DNA from: an uncultured Clostridia bacterium
GTDB lineage: Bacteria; Bacillota; Clostridia; Christensenellales; CAG-917
DNA: 13,997 bases
Direction: 5' to 3'
NCBI GenBank assembly: GCA_900554085.1
Contig: USGA01000005.1
Span: 1 to 13,997, forward strand
Positions 1-5,989 of this stretch are shown in pieces; within the stretch, counting starts at the first letter, position 1, and each line of letters begins with the position of its first letter. A program made the position numbers and the translations under genes. The notes below the pieces were generated by a model. It was not told the origin of the DNA. It did not search any database and saw only the letters and a program-made list of their open reading frames with translations.

Positions 1-1
1 A

Positions 2-304
2 TGTTTCCTCTGCGAACATATCGGCGAAAGCATGCACGACGTCTACAAAACGGATGCGAACGGCAAGCCTGTAACCCTGCAAAACGAAGCCTTCCGCGTG
101 GCGTGGCGGTGCTTCGGTGACATTCGCAATCAACTTTCCCACATCATACAAATTGACAAATGCCAACCGAAAGACGTGACCGAAGAGATGGAGGCCTTCG
201 CCGAAGAGCGCGACTTTGTAAAAGCGGACAAAATCATCCGCAAAATCCATTGGTTTGTGAAGACGATATTCCCTGTATTCCTCAAATTGTCTGTACTCCA
301 CTAG
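2..304 (+). CDS. 3' end of a gene with a HEPN-like RNxxxH motif (partial)
   Basis: An open frame enters from the left edge and stops with TAG at 302-304, giving about 100 C-terminal residues. The true start lies outside the window; the internal ATG at 32 has no convincing ribosome binding site. The visible part is mostly helical and charged. Its most telling stretch is G-D-I-R-N-Q-L-S-H (Arg codon 125-127, His codon 140-142). This matches the R-N-x3-H signature of HEPN domains, which are helical and often RNase-active, and occur in toxin-antitoxin, abortive-infection and CRISPR-associated proteins. The assignment rests on this motif alone, so it is tentative; the protein could be another helical family. 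The gene ends 5 nt from the end of the convergent gene at 310-1224. No terminator is visible between the two. Confidence 0.5.
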   Translation, partial: CFLCEHIGESMHDVYKTDANGKPVTLQNEAFRVAWRCFGDIRNQLSHIIQIDKCQPKDVTEEMEAFAEERDFVKADKIIRKIHWFVKTIFPVFLKLSVLH

Positions 305-309
305 GCGTA

Positions 310-1224
310 TTAAGTATTCAAAACAAGGGAAAAGATGTCTGTTAATTTGTCAGGGTGTAAAGAAATAATTTGTTTGCAGTTTAGTTTATTGCAGGCGCTT
401 TCGCCAATGCTATGCACGACCGTGAGTAAGTTTTGATTCCCATTGGCAGACATCAAATTTCCCGTACCGAATGTGTTCGCGCACTCTTTTACAAATGTTT
501 GAAAGTCATCGTTTACCATTGTTACTTTGACCGTGTGAATTTTGTTATCGGCATCTATACAGTTTACTGATATGCAGCCTTGTCCTTCTGTTTTCACAAT
601 CCTGTACATACACTCTGCGCTTGATACATCTTTGTTTGAAGATAAGTTCTTTCCTTCTTCCGATGGGTAAACGAAGACGCTAAAAATTTTTGAACCCATG
701 GTTTTGTCAATTTTTGTACCAAAACAATCATTTCCGAGAGGGTAGGCGTCTCTCTTGTAATAGAGATTAAGAATATAGAGAGCCCCCAGTATGCGAATCA
801 AAGTCCCCACAGTCGCCTTACTTAAATTTTTAGTTTTATCATGTTTCAGAGCGTTGTATTGTGAGAAATAGTCGTTTTCGGAACCGTTCTCATAATTAAA
901 AGGTTGCAACTTCGGTGCGAAGTTATTTTTAAAGTTGAAATACGGACACACGATAAGCAATGATTTTTTGGTTATTTGCCATTCCTGCTCAAAACTGTTA
1001 AAGCAGTCGCCAGGTTTCGCAGGTTCAAATTTAAAGTTTTCTCTGCATAAATCTTTCGCTATGGATTCAATGTCGGTGGCGCATCTCATTATTAAATCTG
1101 CAATTGCAACGGAATAAACGTCTATTTGATCGTCGGAGAAGTGGATTGAAAATGATAAATCCAACACGGCTTGCTCCAGCCTTTGATAATTTGTGAAGTA
1201 AAGGTTCACTTTATTTTTGTCCAT
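310..1224 (-). CDS. uncharacterised helical protein, possibly HEPN-like
   Basis: The gene encodes 304 residues. On the minus strand the start ATG (1222-1224) is preceded by an AAGGGGGA-type ribosome binding site about 6 nt away, which supports the start. There is no signal peptide or membrane segment, so it should be cytosolic. The N-terminal half is helical. Its best landmark is Y-N-A-L-K-H-D-K followed by a hydrophobic helix L-G-A-L-Y-I-L-N-L-Y-Y. I recall similar 'YNxxKHxR ... ALxxLFxLNLYY' patterns from HEPN-like hypothetical proteins, but the strict RxxxxH catalytic motif is absent. The C-terminal half looks alpha/beta and matches nothing I recognise. The gene is clearly AT-richer than those right of position 5900. 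It converges on the partial HEPN-like gene at the left edge, so a defence or toxin-related locus is possible, but this is inference. Confidence 0.7.
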   Translation of the reverse strand: MDKNKVNLYFTNYQRLEQAVLDLSFSIHFSDDQIDVYSVAIADLIMRCATDIESIAKDLCRENFKFEPAKPGDCFNSFEQEWQITKKSLLIVCPYFNFKNNFAPKLQPFNYENGSENDYFSQYNALKHDKTKNLSKATVGTLIRILGALYILNLYYKRDAYPLGNDCFGTKIDKTMGSKIFSVFVYPSEEGKNLSSNKDVSSAECMYRIVKTEGQGCISVNCIDADNKIHTVKVTMVNDDFQTFVKECANTFGTGNLMSANGNQNLLTVVHSIGESACNKLNCKQIISLHPDKLTDIFSLVLNT

Positions 1225-1647
1225 AATATCCCCCTTCTGCTTTTACTATGAAAGCATGATTGAGTGTCGGCCTTGGAATTTCGCCGGCACTTTTATACTT
1301 AGGCAAAGACATCGTTGTTTCTTTGTCGTGTCAACAACCCCAACCAGTCGTTTGTTTAAGCGAAGTTTTCATAGGTCTGAATGGTGATGGAGTGCAAGCG
1401 TACAACGGCAAGGATTTCATCGACACTATCTCCATTATAATGGAATAATAGCAAACTCTACGAAATTTTTCAATAATATCGAATCGGTAAGATAATTGAC
1501 TGACACACGGGGTGCCATTTTACGAAATTTTTTCCTTCTCCCCAATTTTTTTACTTCAGACCATATGACGCTAGTCATACGTTTGGCGAATGTCAAGTAT
1601 TGATAAAGTAAAATTTTGGTGGTAGAATTCGTTCTGTTGGAGAGGAG
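1225..1647. other. AT-rich intergenic region with repeats upstream of the sigma-factor operon
   Basis: This 423-bp gap lies between divergent genes, so promoters in both directions are expected, but I see no textbook -35/-10 pair. A 12-nt direct repeat TACGAAATTTTT occurs at 1459-1470 and 1521-1532. A perfect dyad, TATGAC-N4-GTCATA, lies at 1564-1579, about 70 bp before the sigma-factor start, where an operator or activator site could sit. A 62-codon open frame from TTG at 1260 to 1448 has no ribosome binding site and is not called as a gene. Confidence 0.5.
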
Positions 1648-2157
1648 ATGGATTCAAAACGATTTAACAAATTGCTCAGTAGGATAGCATATGATGACGG
1701 GGCGTTAAGTGCGCTTTACGACTATTTCTATCCACGGATTGTCTTACATATGAGAAGGACATATCCCTACGCGGAGGCTGACGATATTGCACAGGAGTTT
1801 TTTTTAAGGTTGTTGAATTCCCCTTGTAAAACATACGTTCTTAATCCTGCATCATGGGTGTATGCATCATGCGAAAATCTTGCCAAACAGGAATATGCTG
1901 AAAGTGCAGCGGAGTATCCCGCAAGTGATGTGTTGGACGGAATATGCACTACTTTTTCGCTGGAAGATATGGCTGTCGTCGGCATACAGGCGCGAGAACT
2001 GTTTAAAATATTGGAGGACGATAAGACGAAACGTATAATTTATTTGTACCATTGGGAGGGCTATAATCTTCGAGAAATTTCGGAAATATTGGGCTTGAGC
2101 CCGTCGGCAGTTCGACAGAGATATTCGCGTGCAATAAGATTTTTGAAAAAATTTTAA
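1648..2157 (+). CDS. ECF-type RNA polymerase sigma factor
   Basis: This 169-residue protein has the size and two-domain layout of extracytoplasmic-function (group 4) sigma-70 factors. Region 2, which binds core polymerase and the -10 element, lies at about residues 19-82 and includes ALYDYFYPRI and the acidic ADDIAQEFFLRLL stretch. Region 4, which binds the -35 element, lies at about 115-168 with the helix-turn-helix LREISEILGLSPSAVRQRYS. No region 3 is present. The ATG at 1648 follows GGAGAGGAG (1639-1647), giving a good ribosome binding site. It is the first gene of an apparent operon with the secreted peptidase-like protein 53 bp downstream and a single-pass membrane protein after that. 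ECF factors are normally held inactive by a membrane anti-sigma factor; the third gene is the natural candidate. Target promoters cannot be deduced from this window. Confidence 0.88.
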   Translation: MDSKRFNKLLSRIAYDDGALSALYDYFYPRIVLHMRRTYPYAEADDIAQEFFLRLLNSPCKTYVLNPASWVYASCENLAKQEYAESAAEYPASDVLDGICTTFSLEDMAVVGIQARELFKILEDDKTKRIIYLYHWEGYNLREISEILGLSPSAVRQRYSRAIRFLKKF

Positions 2158-2210
2158 AATTAGGTGTCACATGCTGCGTAAAAATCGACTCCTAGTAAGC
2201 GGAGGACAAT

Positions 2211-3410
2211 ATGATGGAAAAGATATGTGTTAAATTGATGGCATCCATTATATTAATGGTGTTGCCGATAGTATGCGGCGTGTATATGGTGGGTAGCTGT
2301 GCGTCGGGAATAGCATTAGCCGAATCTGACACATGCGTTGAGTATGATCGCATGTTTTGTGGGACAATCGAGCAGTTGGGACTTGTCGATGACGGAATTA
2401 CATTGGCGCACAAGAGAACATTATACGATGTTGGCATTGAAGAACTCGGGATAGCTTATGAATTCACAAACGGTAATAACAACGGCTACGTTATTATTCT
2501 CAATTGTGCTGAGGGGTTGATTGTAACAGAAGCAAGTTGTGCTGCGAAAAGTCCTTACATAAATGTACAAGGAGTTCCAATTTATGTGAAAGAATTTTGC
2601 TACTGGGAAGAAATCGATGGAGCATTTTATGCTCTCGATGGAAGTAATGTCGAAGCGACTGCCGAAGAAATGGATACCATATATTCTAATCGCTATTCGG
2701 CTGTCGGCGATTCTTTGATAAGTGGAAGCGAAACAATCTATTATTTGTCCAAAACCGAAAGTACGAGTAGTATGGCGCAAGTTATTCCCGAATATTACTA
2801 TGAGGCCAAGCCTAACGCATGTGTAGCTATATCGGCGGCCAACACAGTAGCATACTATGATAGGTTCTGCGTGGATTTAATAGAGAATTACACACCTGGT
2901 AGCGGACTTGGCAATTTTTACCGGTACCGCGACCAAAATCAGACTATAGAAACACTTATTGATCAGCTTTATACCGTAATGCAAACCAATCAGACTGGCT
3001 CGGGAACAACAATTGCGCAATTTTTGTCGGGAATGGTTCAATATTGCACATCTAAAGGTTACAGTGCCGTGTTGACAAGTGCGATGTCTGACAACATATT
3101 TGACTATGATTTGGCAAAACAAAAGATAGAAGACAAAAAACCCTTGATACTATTCGTAAGCGAAATGGAAATTGCGGAGATTAACACTGGTGTGACACAA
3201 GATACATACAATTTACTGTATGGAGCAATATCTCATTCGCTAAGTGTTTTCGGGTACCGTGAAATAGAGTATAGTATGTCGGACGGCTCAACTTTGCAAT
3301 CGAATTTTATGCTTGTCGCAACGGGGATTAAACGCTGTCCTAAGGCATATCTCAATATGAACGGCATGTTGCAAATTGACGACGCATACATTGTGGACAT
3401 TACGGAGTGA
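2211..3410 (+). CDS. secreted or lipid-anchored C39/papain-like cysteine peptidase with propeptide-like N-terminus
   Basis: The gene encodes 399 residues. The start at 2211 (or the adjacent ATG at 2214) follows GGAGGA at 2201-2206. Residues 5-29 form a hydrophobic export signal that offers both a lipobox-like V-G-S-C30 and a signal-peptidase-I-like A-L-A37. Residues about 55-190 contain YEFTNGNNNGYVIIL and resemble the propeptide-like domain before many C10/C39-type peptidases. A papain-like core follows: P-N-A-C204-V-A-I-S-A-A-N-T-V-A-Y-Y-D resembles the catalytic-Cys helix of C39-like peptidases, and I-S-H342-S-L-S-V-F-G-Y resembles the His strand. The third triad residue is unclear; D or N near 377-391 is possible. 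It would act outside the membrane. It sits between the sigma factor and the membrane protein, and its stop overlaps the possible GTG of the next gene. Peptidase activity is inferred; it might be an inactive homologue. Confidence 0.68.
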   Translation: MMEKICVKLMASIILMVLPIVCGVYMVGSCASGIALAESDTCVEYDRMFCGTIEQLGLVDDGITLAHKRTLYDVGIEELGIAYEFTNGNNNGYVIILNCAEGLIVTEASCAAKSPYINVQGVPIYVKEFCYWEEIDGAFYALDGSNVEATAEEMDTIYSNRYSAVGDSLISGSETIYYLSKTESTSSMAQVIPEYYYEAKPNACVAISAANTVAYYDRFCVDLIENYTPGSGLGNFYRYRDQNQTIETLIDQLYTVMQTNQTGSGTTIAQFLSGMVQYCTSKGYSAVLTSAMSDNIFDYDLAKQKIEDKKPLILFVSEMEIAEINTGVTQDTYNLLYGAISHSLSVFGYREIEYSMSDGSTLQSNFMLVATGIKRCPKAYLNMNGMLQIDDAYIVDITE

Positions 3411-3412
3411 AA

Positions 3413-4120
3413 ATGAAAAGGAAAAAAGAGTGGCAGAGCATTGCGGAAGAGAGCTTGGATGGATTGCGCAACGATGAATTCAAGGCGGTACTTTTGGCTG
3501 AACGCGCGAAACTTAATACGGAGAATGAATCCGCCAAGCAAACCGTGCGTAAAAAGACTTCTGCAAGGAGGTGGGTCCTATCTGTAGTCGGAACTTTAGC
3601 AATCGCTCTTGCTGTAATAGTGCCGTGTGTACTGTTTTTGGTGCCTGCCGAAACGGAAGAGGGCGTACCGCTTCCTCCGCATTACGGTTGGACGGACGAA
3701 CTAGATACCGTCGCCACGTTGGAAGAAATCAATGCCGTGCTAGTGGGTTACGATATAATTCCCGATTATGTGCAATCCGTATCTTTGGTGGTTGATGGTA
3801 AAACAGGCGACAGACTGTATTATGACGTGTCGTGGGAAAACTTTGAAGCTATGAAAGGCTGTCGTATAATGATCCTTGTCAACCCGTATTACGAACCATT
3901 TGAGATGACTACTGACAGCGAAATGACGGTCGCGGGACTCGACATTGCCTATGCTGTCGAAACGCATTATGACGCCGAATATGATGTTTATGCTTTTTCG
4001 GGTTATGGAGAAACTATGATCGCTGGAGTGCGGGTACTGTTTAGGAGTTACGATTGCCTTTCGGAGACGAGCGACAATGGTTTCGCAGAGTTTATAATTT
4101 CGGCATTTGCGGTCGAATAA
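3413..4120 (+). CDS. single-pass membrane protein, candidate anti-sigma factor
   Basis: I choose the ATG at 3413 (235 residues) because GGAG at 3404-3407 stands 5 nt before it; a GTG at 3407 overlapping the previous stop would add two residues. The N-terminal 52 residues are charged and helical, followed by R-R-W and one strong transmembrane helix at about 54-77 (VLSVVGTLAIALAVIVPCV). The outer domain of about 155 residues is rich in Asp, Glu and Tyr. The positive-inside rule puts the N-terminus in the cytoplasm. This short inner segment, single helix and outer domain is the layout of an ECF anti-sigma factor, and the operon with a sigma factor supports that. The zinc-binding HxxxCxxC motif of ZAS anti-sigma factors is absent, and I recognise no domain, so the role is inferred from architecture and context. 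A strong terminator follows. Confidence 0.72.
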   Translation: MKRKKEWQSIAEESLDGLRNDEFKAVLLAERAKLNTENESAKQTVRKKTSARRWVLSVVGTLAIALAVIVPCVLFLVPAETEEGVPLPPHYGWTDELDTVATLEEINAVLVGYDIIPDYVQSVSLVVDGKTGDRLYYDVSWENFEAMKGCRIMILVNPYYEPFEMTTDSEMTVAGLDIAYAVETHYDAEYDVYAFSGYGETMIAGVRVLFRSYDCLSETSDNGFAEFIISAFAVE

Positions 4121-4139
4121 AACGCCCGATGGTTAAGAC

Positions 4140-4173
4140 GCGGGGTCTGTCTTTAGGCAGACCTCGTTTTTTT
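4140..4173 (+). terminator. intrinsic terminator of the sigma-factor operon
   Basis: A 10-bp stem with two G-T wobbles pairs 4140-4149 (GCGGGGTCTG) with 4158-4167 (CAGACCTCGT). The loop is 8 nt and the T run continues through 4173. It lies 20 nt after the stop of the membrane-protein gene and separates that operon from the lipoprotein pair. Confidence 0.88.
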
Positions 4174-4250
4174 ATGTTTATGCAAATTGTAAATAAACTA
4201 ACAATTTTAAAATTTTCGGAATTTGCTGTCACAAATTGCGCTTGAACACA

Positions 4251-4267
4251 CTCTCATATAGTGAGAG
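4251..4267 (+). promoter_or_regulatory. dyad over a possible -10 element, upstream of the lipoprotein genes
   Basis: CTCTCA (4251-4256) and TGAGAG (4262-4267) form a perfect 6-bp dyad around TATAG. The TATAGT at 4257-4262 could be a -10 box, but no good -35 lies 16-18 bp upstream. The site is 59 bp before the lipoprotein start. It could be an operator overlapping a weak promoter or a small RNA hairpin; the assignment is tentative. Confidence 0.3.
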
Positions 4268-4325
4268 GCGCAAGAGGTTTTTTACTCGGACGCATTGCAT
4301 CAATCCGAAATTGCGAGGACAGGGT

Positions 4326-4832
4326 ATGAGGAACAAAACCGTTTTGAAAACCGCGGCTCTTGCAGTCGTATTCGCGTGTCTGCTCGCGTGCGCGGCGGGC
4401 ACTCTTACCGCGTGCGACAAAACGCCCGAGGAGCACGATGTTTTAATTGAGGTCATCAATCCTTACACCGGGGAGCCAATCGTTTACCCTCACCACGCGA
4501 AATTCCCCATGCCCGCAGCCGATACGCCGATAGAGATAAGAGTGAAGGACCGTGTGACGGGCAAGTATCTGACGGACAGCGATCTGAAGGGCAGTTCCCT
4601 TGATGCTAGCATATCGGTTTCCGTAGCATGCTATTCGGACTGGAGTAAAAGTTCTTCGGAGTACTCATATCGCAACATAACCAAAACATGGCCGGGCGAG
4701 GGGTATCCGTACAAAATATTCAAGATTACGGTAAATTTCACTTATCCGCTGATGACCGAGGAAGCGCTGGACATCGGCTTTGACTTCAGGTGCAAGTGGA
4801 CAACTGTACGGTTATGGTGCGAGTACATTTAG
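4326..4832 (+). CDS. lipoprotein, first of a tandem paralogous pair
   Basis: The start is ATG 4326, with GAGGA at 4315-4319 as ribosome binding site; a longer in-frame TTG at 4236 lacks one. The 168-residue product begins with a lipoprotein signal (MRNKTVLK, hydrophobic core, lipobox L-T-A-C30), so it should be lipid-anchored on the outer face of the membrane. The mature part of about 139 residues looks beta-rich. It shares with the next gene the blocks V-I-N-P-Y-T-G-E-P (43-51), T-P-I-E-I-R-V-K-D-R-V-T-G-K-Y-L-T-D (67-84) and a following D-A-S-I-S-V-S-V stretch ending in C-Y-S-D-W. I do not recognise the family. The blocks resemble the strands of a small Ig-like or carboxypeptidase-regulatory-like sandwich, but that is a guess. 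It lies after the terminator of the sigma-factor operon, so it is probably transcribed separately. Confidence 0.82.
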   Translation: MRNKTVLKTAALAVVFACLLACAAGTLTACDKTPEEHDVLIEVINPYTGEPIVYPHHAKFPMPAADTPIEIRVKDRVTGKYLTDSDLKGSSLDASISVSVACYSDWSKSSSEYSYRNITKTWPGEGYPYKIFKITVNFTYPLMTEEALDIGFDFRCKWTTVRLWCEYI

Positions 4833-4951
4833 CGGTCGGGACGCCCGACGGCGCGCGGCGCAGAATGCGCCCGTGAAGGTGATTCGACGGGCGGATTGCT
4901 CTCGCAGGGTAAACGGGAAGGACGAATTGCGAAATGGCGGAGGATAACGGT

Positions 4952-5464
4952 ATGACGGGTAAAACAAGGAACAAAATCGCGGCGCTTGTTATTGCTTCGG
5001 TGTGTTTGTTCGTGTGCGCGGCTGGTATGCTTGTCGGTTGCGACCGAGAGATAGAACCGCACGACGTGGAAGTCGTGCTTATCAACCCTTATACGGGCGA
5101 ACCCATGCCGGGACACGGAGCGCAGCTGGAGGAACCGCCGGCGGGTACGCCGCTCGACGTGAGAATCAAGGACCTTGTGACGGGGGAGTATCTCACGGAC
5201 GAAGACCTGCCCGAAATGACGCTTGCCGCCAGTATAACCACCTCAACCAGATGTTTTATAGATTGGGACAATTATAGCGTGTCAAAAACATACGACAATC
5301 CACGCATTATCTGGCCGAGTCACGAACGAGTAGAGGATTATTATCATGTGTTCGATATTATGGTGATTTTCGATTGCCGTCCCGACGAACCCGATAATCC
5401 GAGTGAATTTCAAAGGAAATATTTCTCCAAGACCGCTTACTTCAAATTTGAGTATGTGCAATGA
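4952..5464 (+). CDS. lipoprotein, second of a tandem paralogous pair
   Basis: I choose ATG 4952 (170 residues) over the ATG at 4934. GGAGG at 4939-4943 precedes it by 8 nt, and this start aligns exactly with the paralogue: both have their lipobox cysteine at residue 30 (here L-V-G-C30). The mature protein repeats the partner's blocks, I-N-P-Y-T-G-E-P (44-51), T-P-L-D-V-R-I-K-D-L-V-T-G-E-Y-L-T-D (66-83) and A-A-S-I-T-T-S-T-R-C-F-I-D-W. It then diverges, with a longer acidic, aromatic C-terminus ending K-F-E-Y-V-Q. The two genes clearly arose by duplication and are separated by 119 bp, in which I see no terminator or promoter, so co-transcription is likely. The function is unknown; a surface binding or sensing role fits but is not shown. 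Confidence 0.82.
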   Translation: MTGKTRNKIAALVIASVCLFVCAAGMLVGCDREIEPHDVEVVLINPYTGEPMPGHGAQLEEPPAGTPLDVRIKDLVTGEYLTDEDLPEMTLAASITTSTRCFIDWDNYSVSKTYDNPRIIWPSHERVEDYYHVFDIMVIFDCRPDEPDNPSEFQRKYFSKTAYFKFEYVQ

Positions 5465-5567
5465 TCACTAATCCCATTAAAAAAGCAAGGTCTTAATGCA
5501 TTCTCTTACTAATAAACGGGGAGGTACATTATCCAACAACTTGCCTTAGTTACAAACTTGGTTTTGT

Positions 5568-5630
5568 GGCGTGTGCTTGTAATTGACAAGTGGCGGCGCA
5601 CTGATATGCGACACCAGACAAGCACACGCC
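5568..5630 (+). repeat. 13-bp perfect inverted repeat forming a long hairpin with a U-rich tail
   Basis: GGCGTGTGCTTGT (5568-5580) is exactly complementary to ACAAGCACACGCC (5618-5630), with 37 nt between. Inside, TGGCGGCGCA (5591-5600) pairs at 8 of 10 positions with TGCGACACCA (5607-5616), which extends the structure. TTTTATTTTA follows at 5631-5640, so on the plus strand it could act as an oversized terminator. The left arm can also pair locally: CTTGT (5576-5580) with ACAAG (5586-5590), and GTGTGC (5571-5576) with GCGCAC (5596-5601), giving an alternative fold. Confidence 0.6.
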
Positions 5631-5697
5631 TTTTATTTTAGCGTGAATTGCGGTATCGAGTACGAAAATTACAATGACGCCGCCACTGCATAGCAAT

Positions 5698-5725
5698 CAC
5701 CGACGGATATTAAAATCCCTCGGTG
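5698..5725. repeat. 11-bp hairpin with one mismatch
   Basis: CACCGACGGAT (5698-5708) pairs with ATCCCTCGGTG (5715-5725) with a single C-C mismatch around the loop ATTAAA. No T run follows on either strand, so it is not a standard terminator. It lies between the larger inverted repeat and the tRNA terminator. Confidence 0.4.
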
Positions 5726-5803
5726 CTACTAGAGCTTTCATTCGTTCAAATCATTTTGCCGAATTTCTACAGCATAACAGAGAAACTATAAGGCTTGACA
5801 ATG

Positions 5804-5842
5804 AAAAAACCTAAACCGAACCGAGGGTTCAATTTAGGTTTT
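5804..5842 (-). terminator. intrinsic terminator of the tRNA-Ser gene
   Basis: On the minus strand, AAAACCTAAA (5842-5833) pairs with TTTAGGTTTT (5815-5806). An inner GAACC/GGTTC stem lies between them, and the T tract corresponds to A5804-5809 of the plus strand. It starts 4 nt after the tRNA CCA end. Flanking A and T runs make weak bidirectional action possible. Confidence 0.85.
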
Positions 5843-5845
5843 GAC

Positions 5846-5937
5846 TGGCGGAGGAGCAGGGATTTGAACCCTGGCTACGATTCACTCGTACTACTCCCTT
5901 AGCAGGGGAGCCCCTTCGGCCTCTTGGGTACTCCTCC
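5846..5937 (-). tRNA. tRNA-Ser(GCT), CCA encoded
   Basis: A complete type II cloverleaf reads on the minus strand. The acceptor stem is GGAGGAG (5937-5931) with CTCCTCC (5856-5850), then discriminator G (5849) and an encoded CCA (5848-5846). The anticodon stem CTCCC/GGGAG encloses the loop CTGCTAA with anticodon GCT (plus-strand 5901-5903), which reads AGC and AGU serine codons. The long variable arm, a TACGA/TCGTA stem with loop GTGAA, is characteristic of serine tRNAs. The T arm is CAGGG-TTCAAAT-CCCTG. Promoter and terminator flank it, so it is a stand-alone transcript. Its 3' end points toward the AT-rich left block. Confidence 0.96.
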
Positions 5938-5960
5938 ACGCCGAAATTGTTTGCCCGATT

Positions 5961-5989
5961 ATGATACCACGGCGTTGCGGCGGTGTCAA
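5961..5989 (-). promoter_or_regulatory. sigma-A type promoter of the tRNA-Ser gene
   Basis: On the minus strand, a perfect -35 TTGACA (5989-5984) is separated by exactly 17 bp from the -10 TATCAT (5966-5961). Transcription would start near 5954, about 17 nt before the mature tRNA 5' end at 5937. This is the strongest housekeeping promoter in the window. Confidence 0.88.

Larger units (their letters stand above)
5465..5803. other. non-coding region with several strong inverted repeats
   Basis: No credible gene is visible in these 339 bp between the second lipoprotein and the tRNA terminator. The stretch holds a long perfect inverted repeat (5568-5630) and an 11-bp hairpin with one mismatch (5698-5725). 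An inverted pair, AGTGGCGGCG (5589-5598) with CGCCGCCACT (5678-5687), would compete with the first hairpin. A weak CATTAA/TTAATG hairpin lies at 5475-5498. The region could contain terminators for the lipoprotein unit, a structured RNA, or the remains of a mobile element. Confidence 0.45.

Noticed and set aside
1260..1448. 62-codon plus-strand open frame starting with TTG
   Set aside because: It has no ribosome binding site and no recognisable domain. On the opposite strand a short Y-N-G-D-S-V-D-E-I stretch hints at a decayed gene, but stops interrupt it and no family could be assigned.
1591..1602. TGTCA-N3-ATTG occurs upstream of both the sigma factor (1591-1602) and the lipoproteins (4227-4238)
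   Set aside because: Only nine fixed bases in AT-rich DNA, at different distances from the starts; not enough to call a shared promoter element.
4935..4944. 10-nt match TGGCGGAGGA to the tRNA-Ser 3' end (5846-5855), considered as an attachment-site repeat
   Set aside because: It is short, coincides with the ribosome binding site of the second lipoprotein, and does not extend into the T arm.
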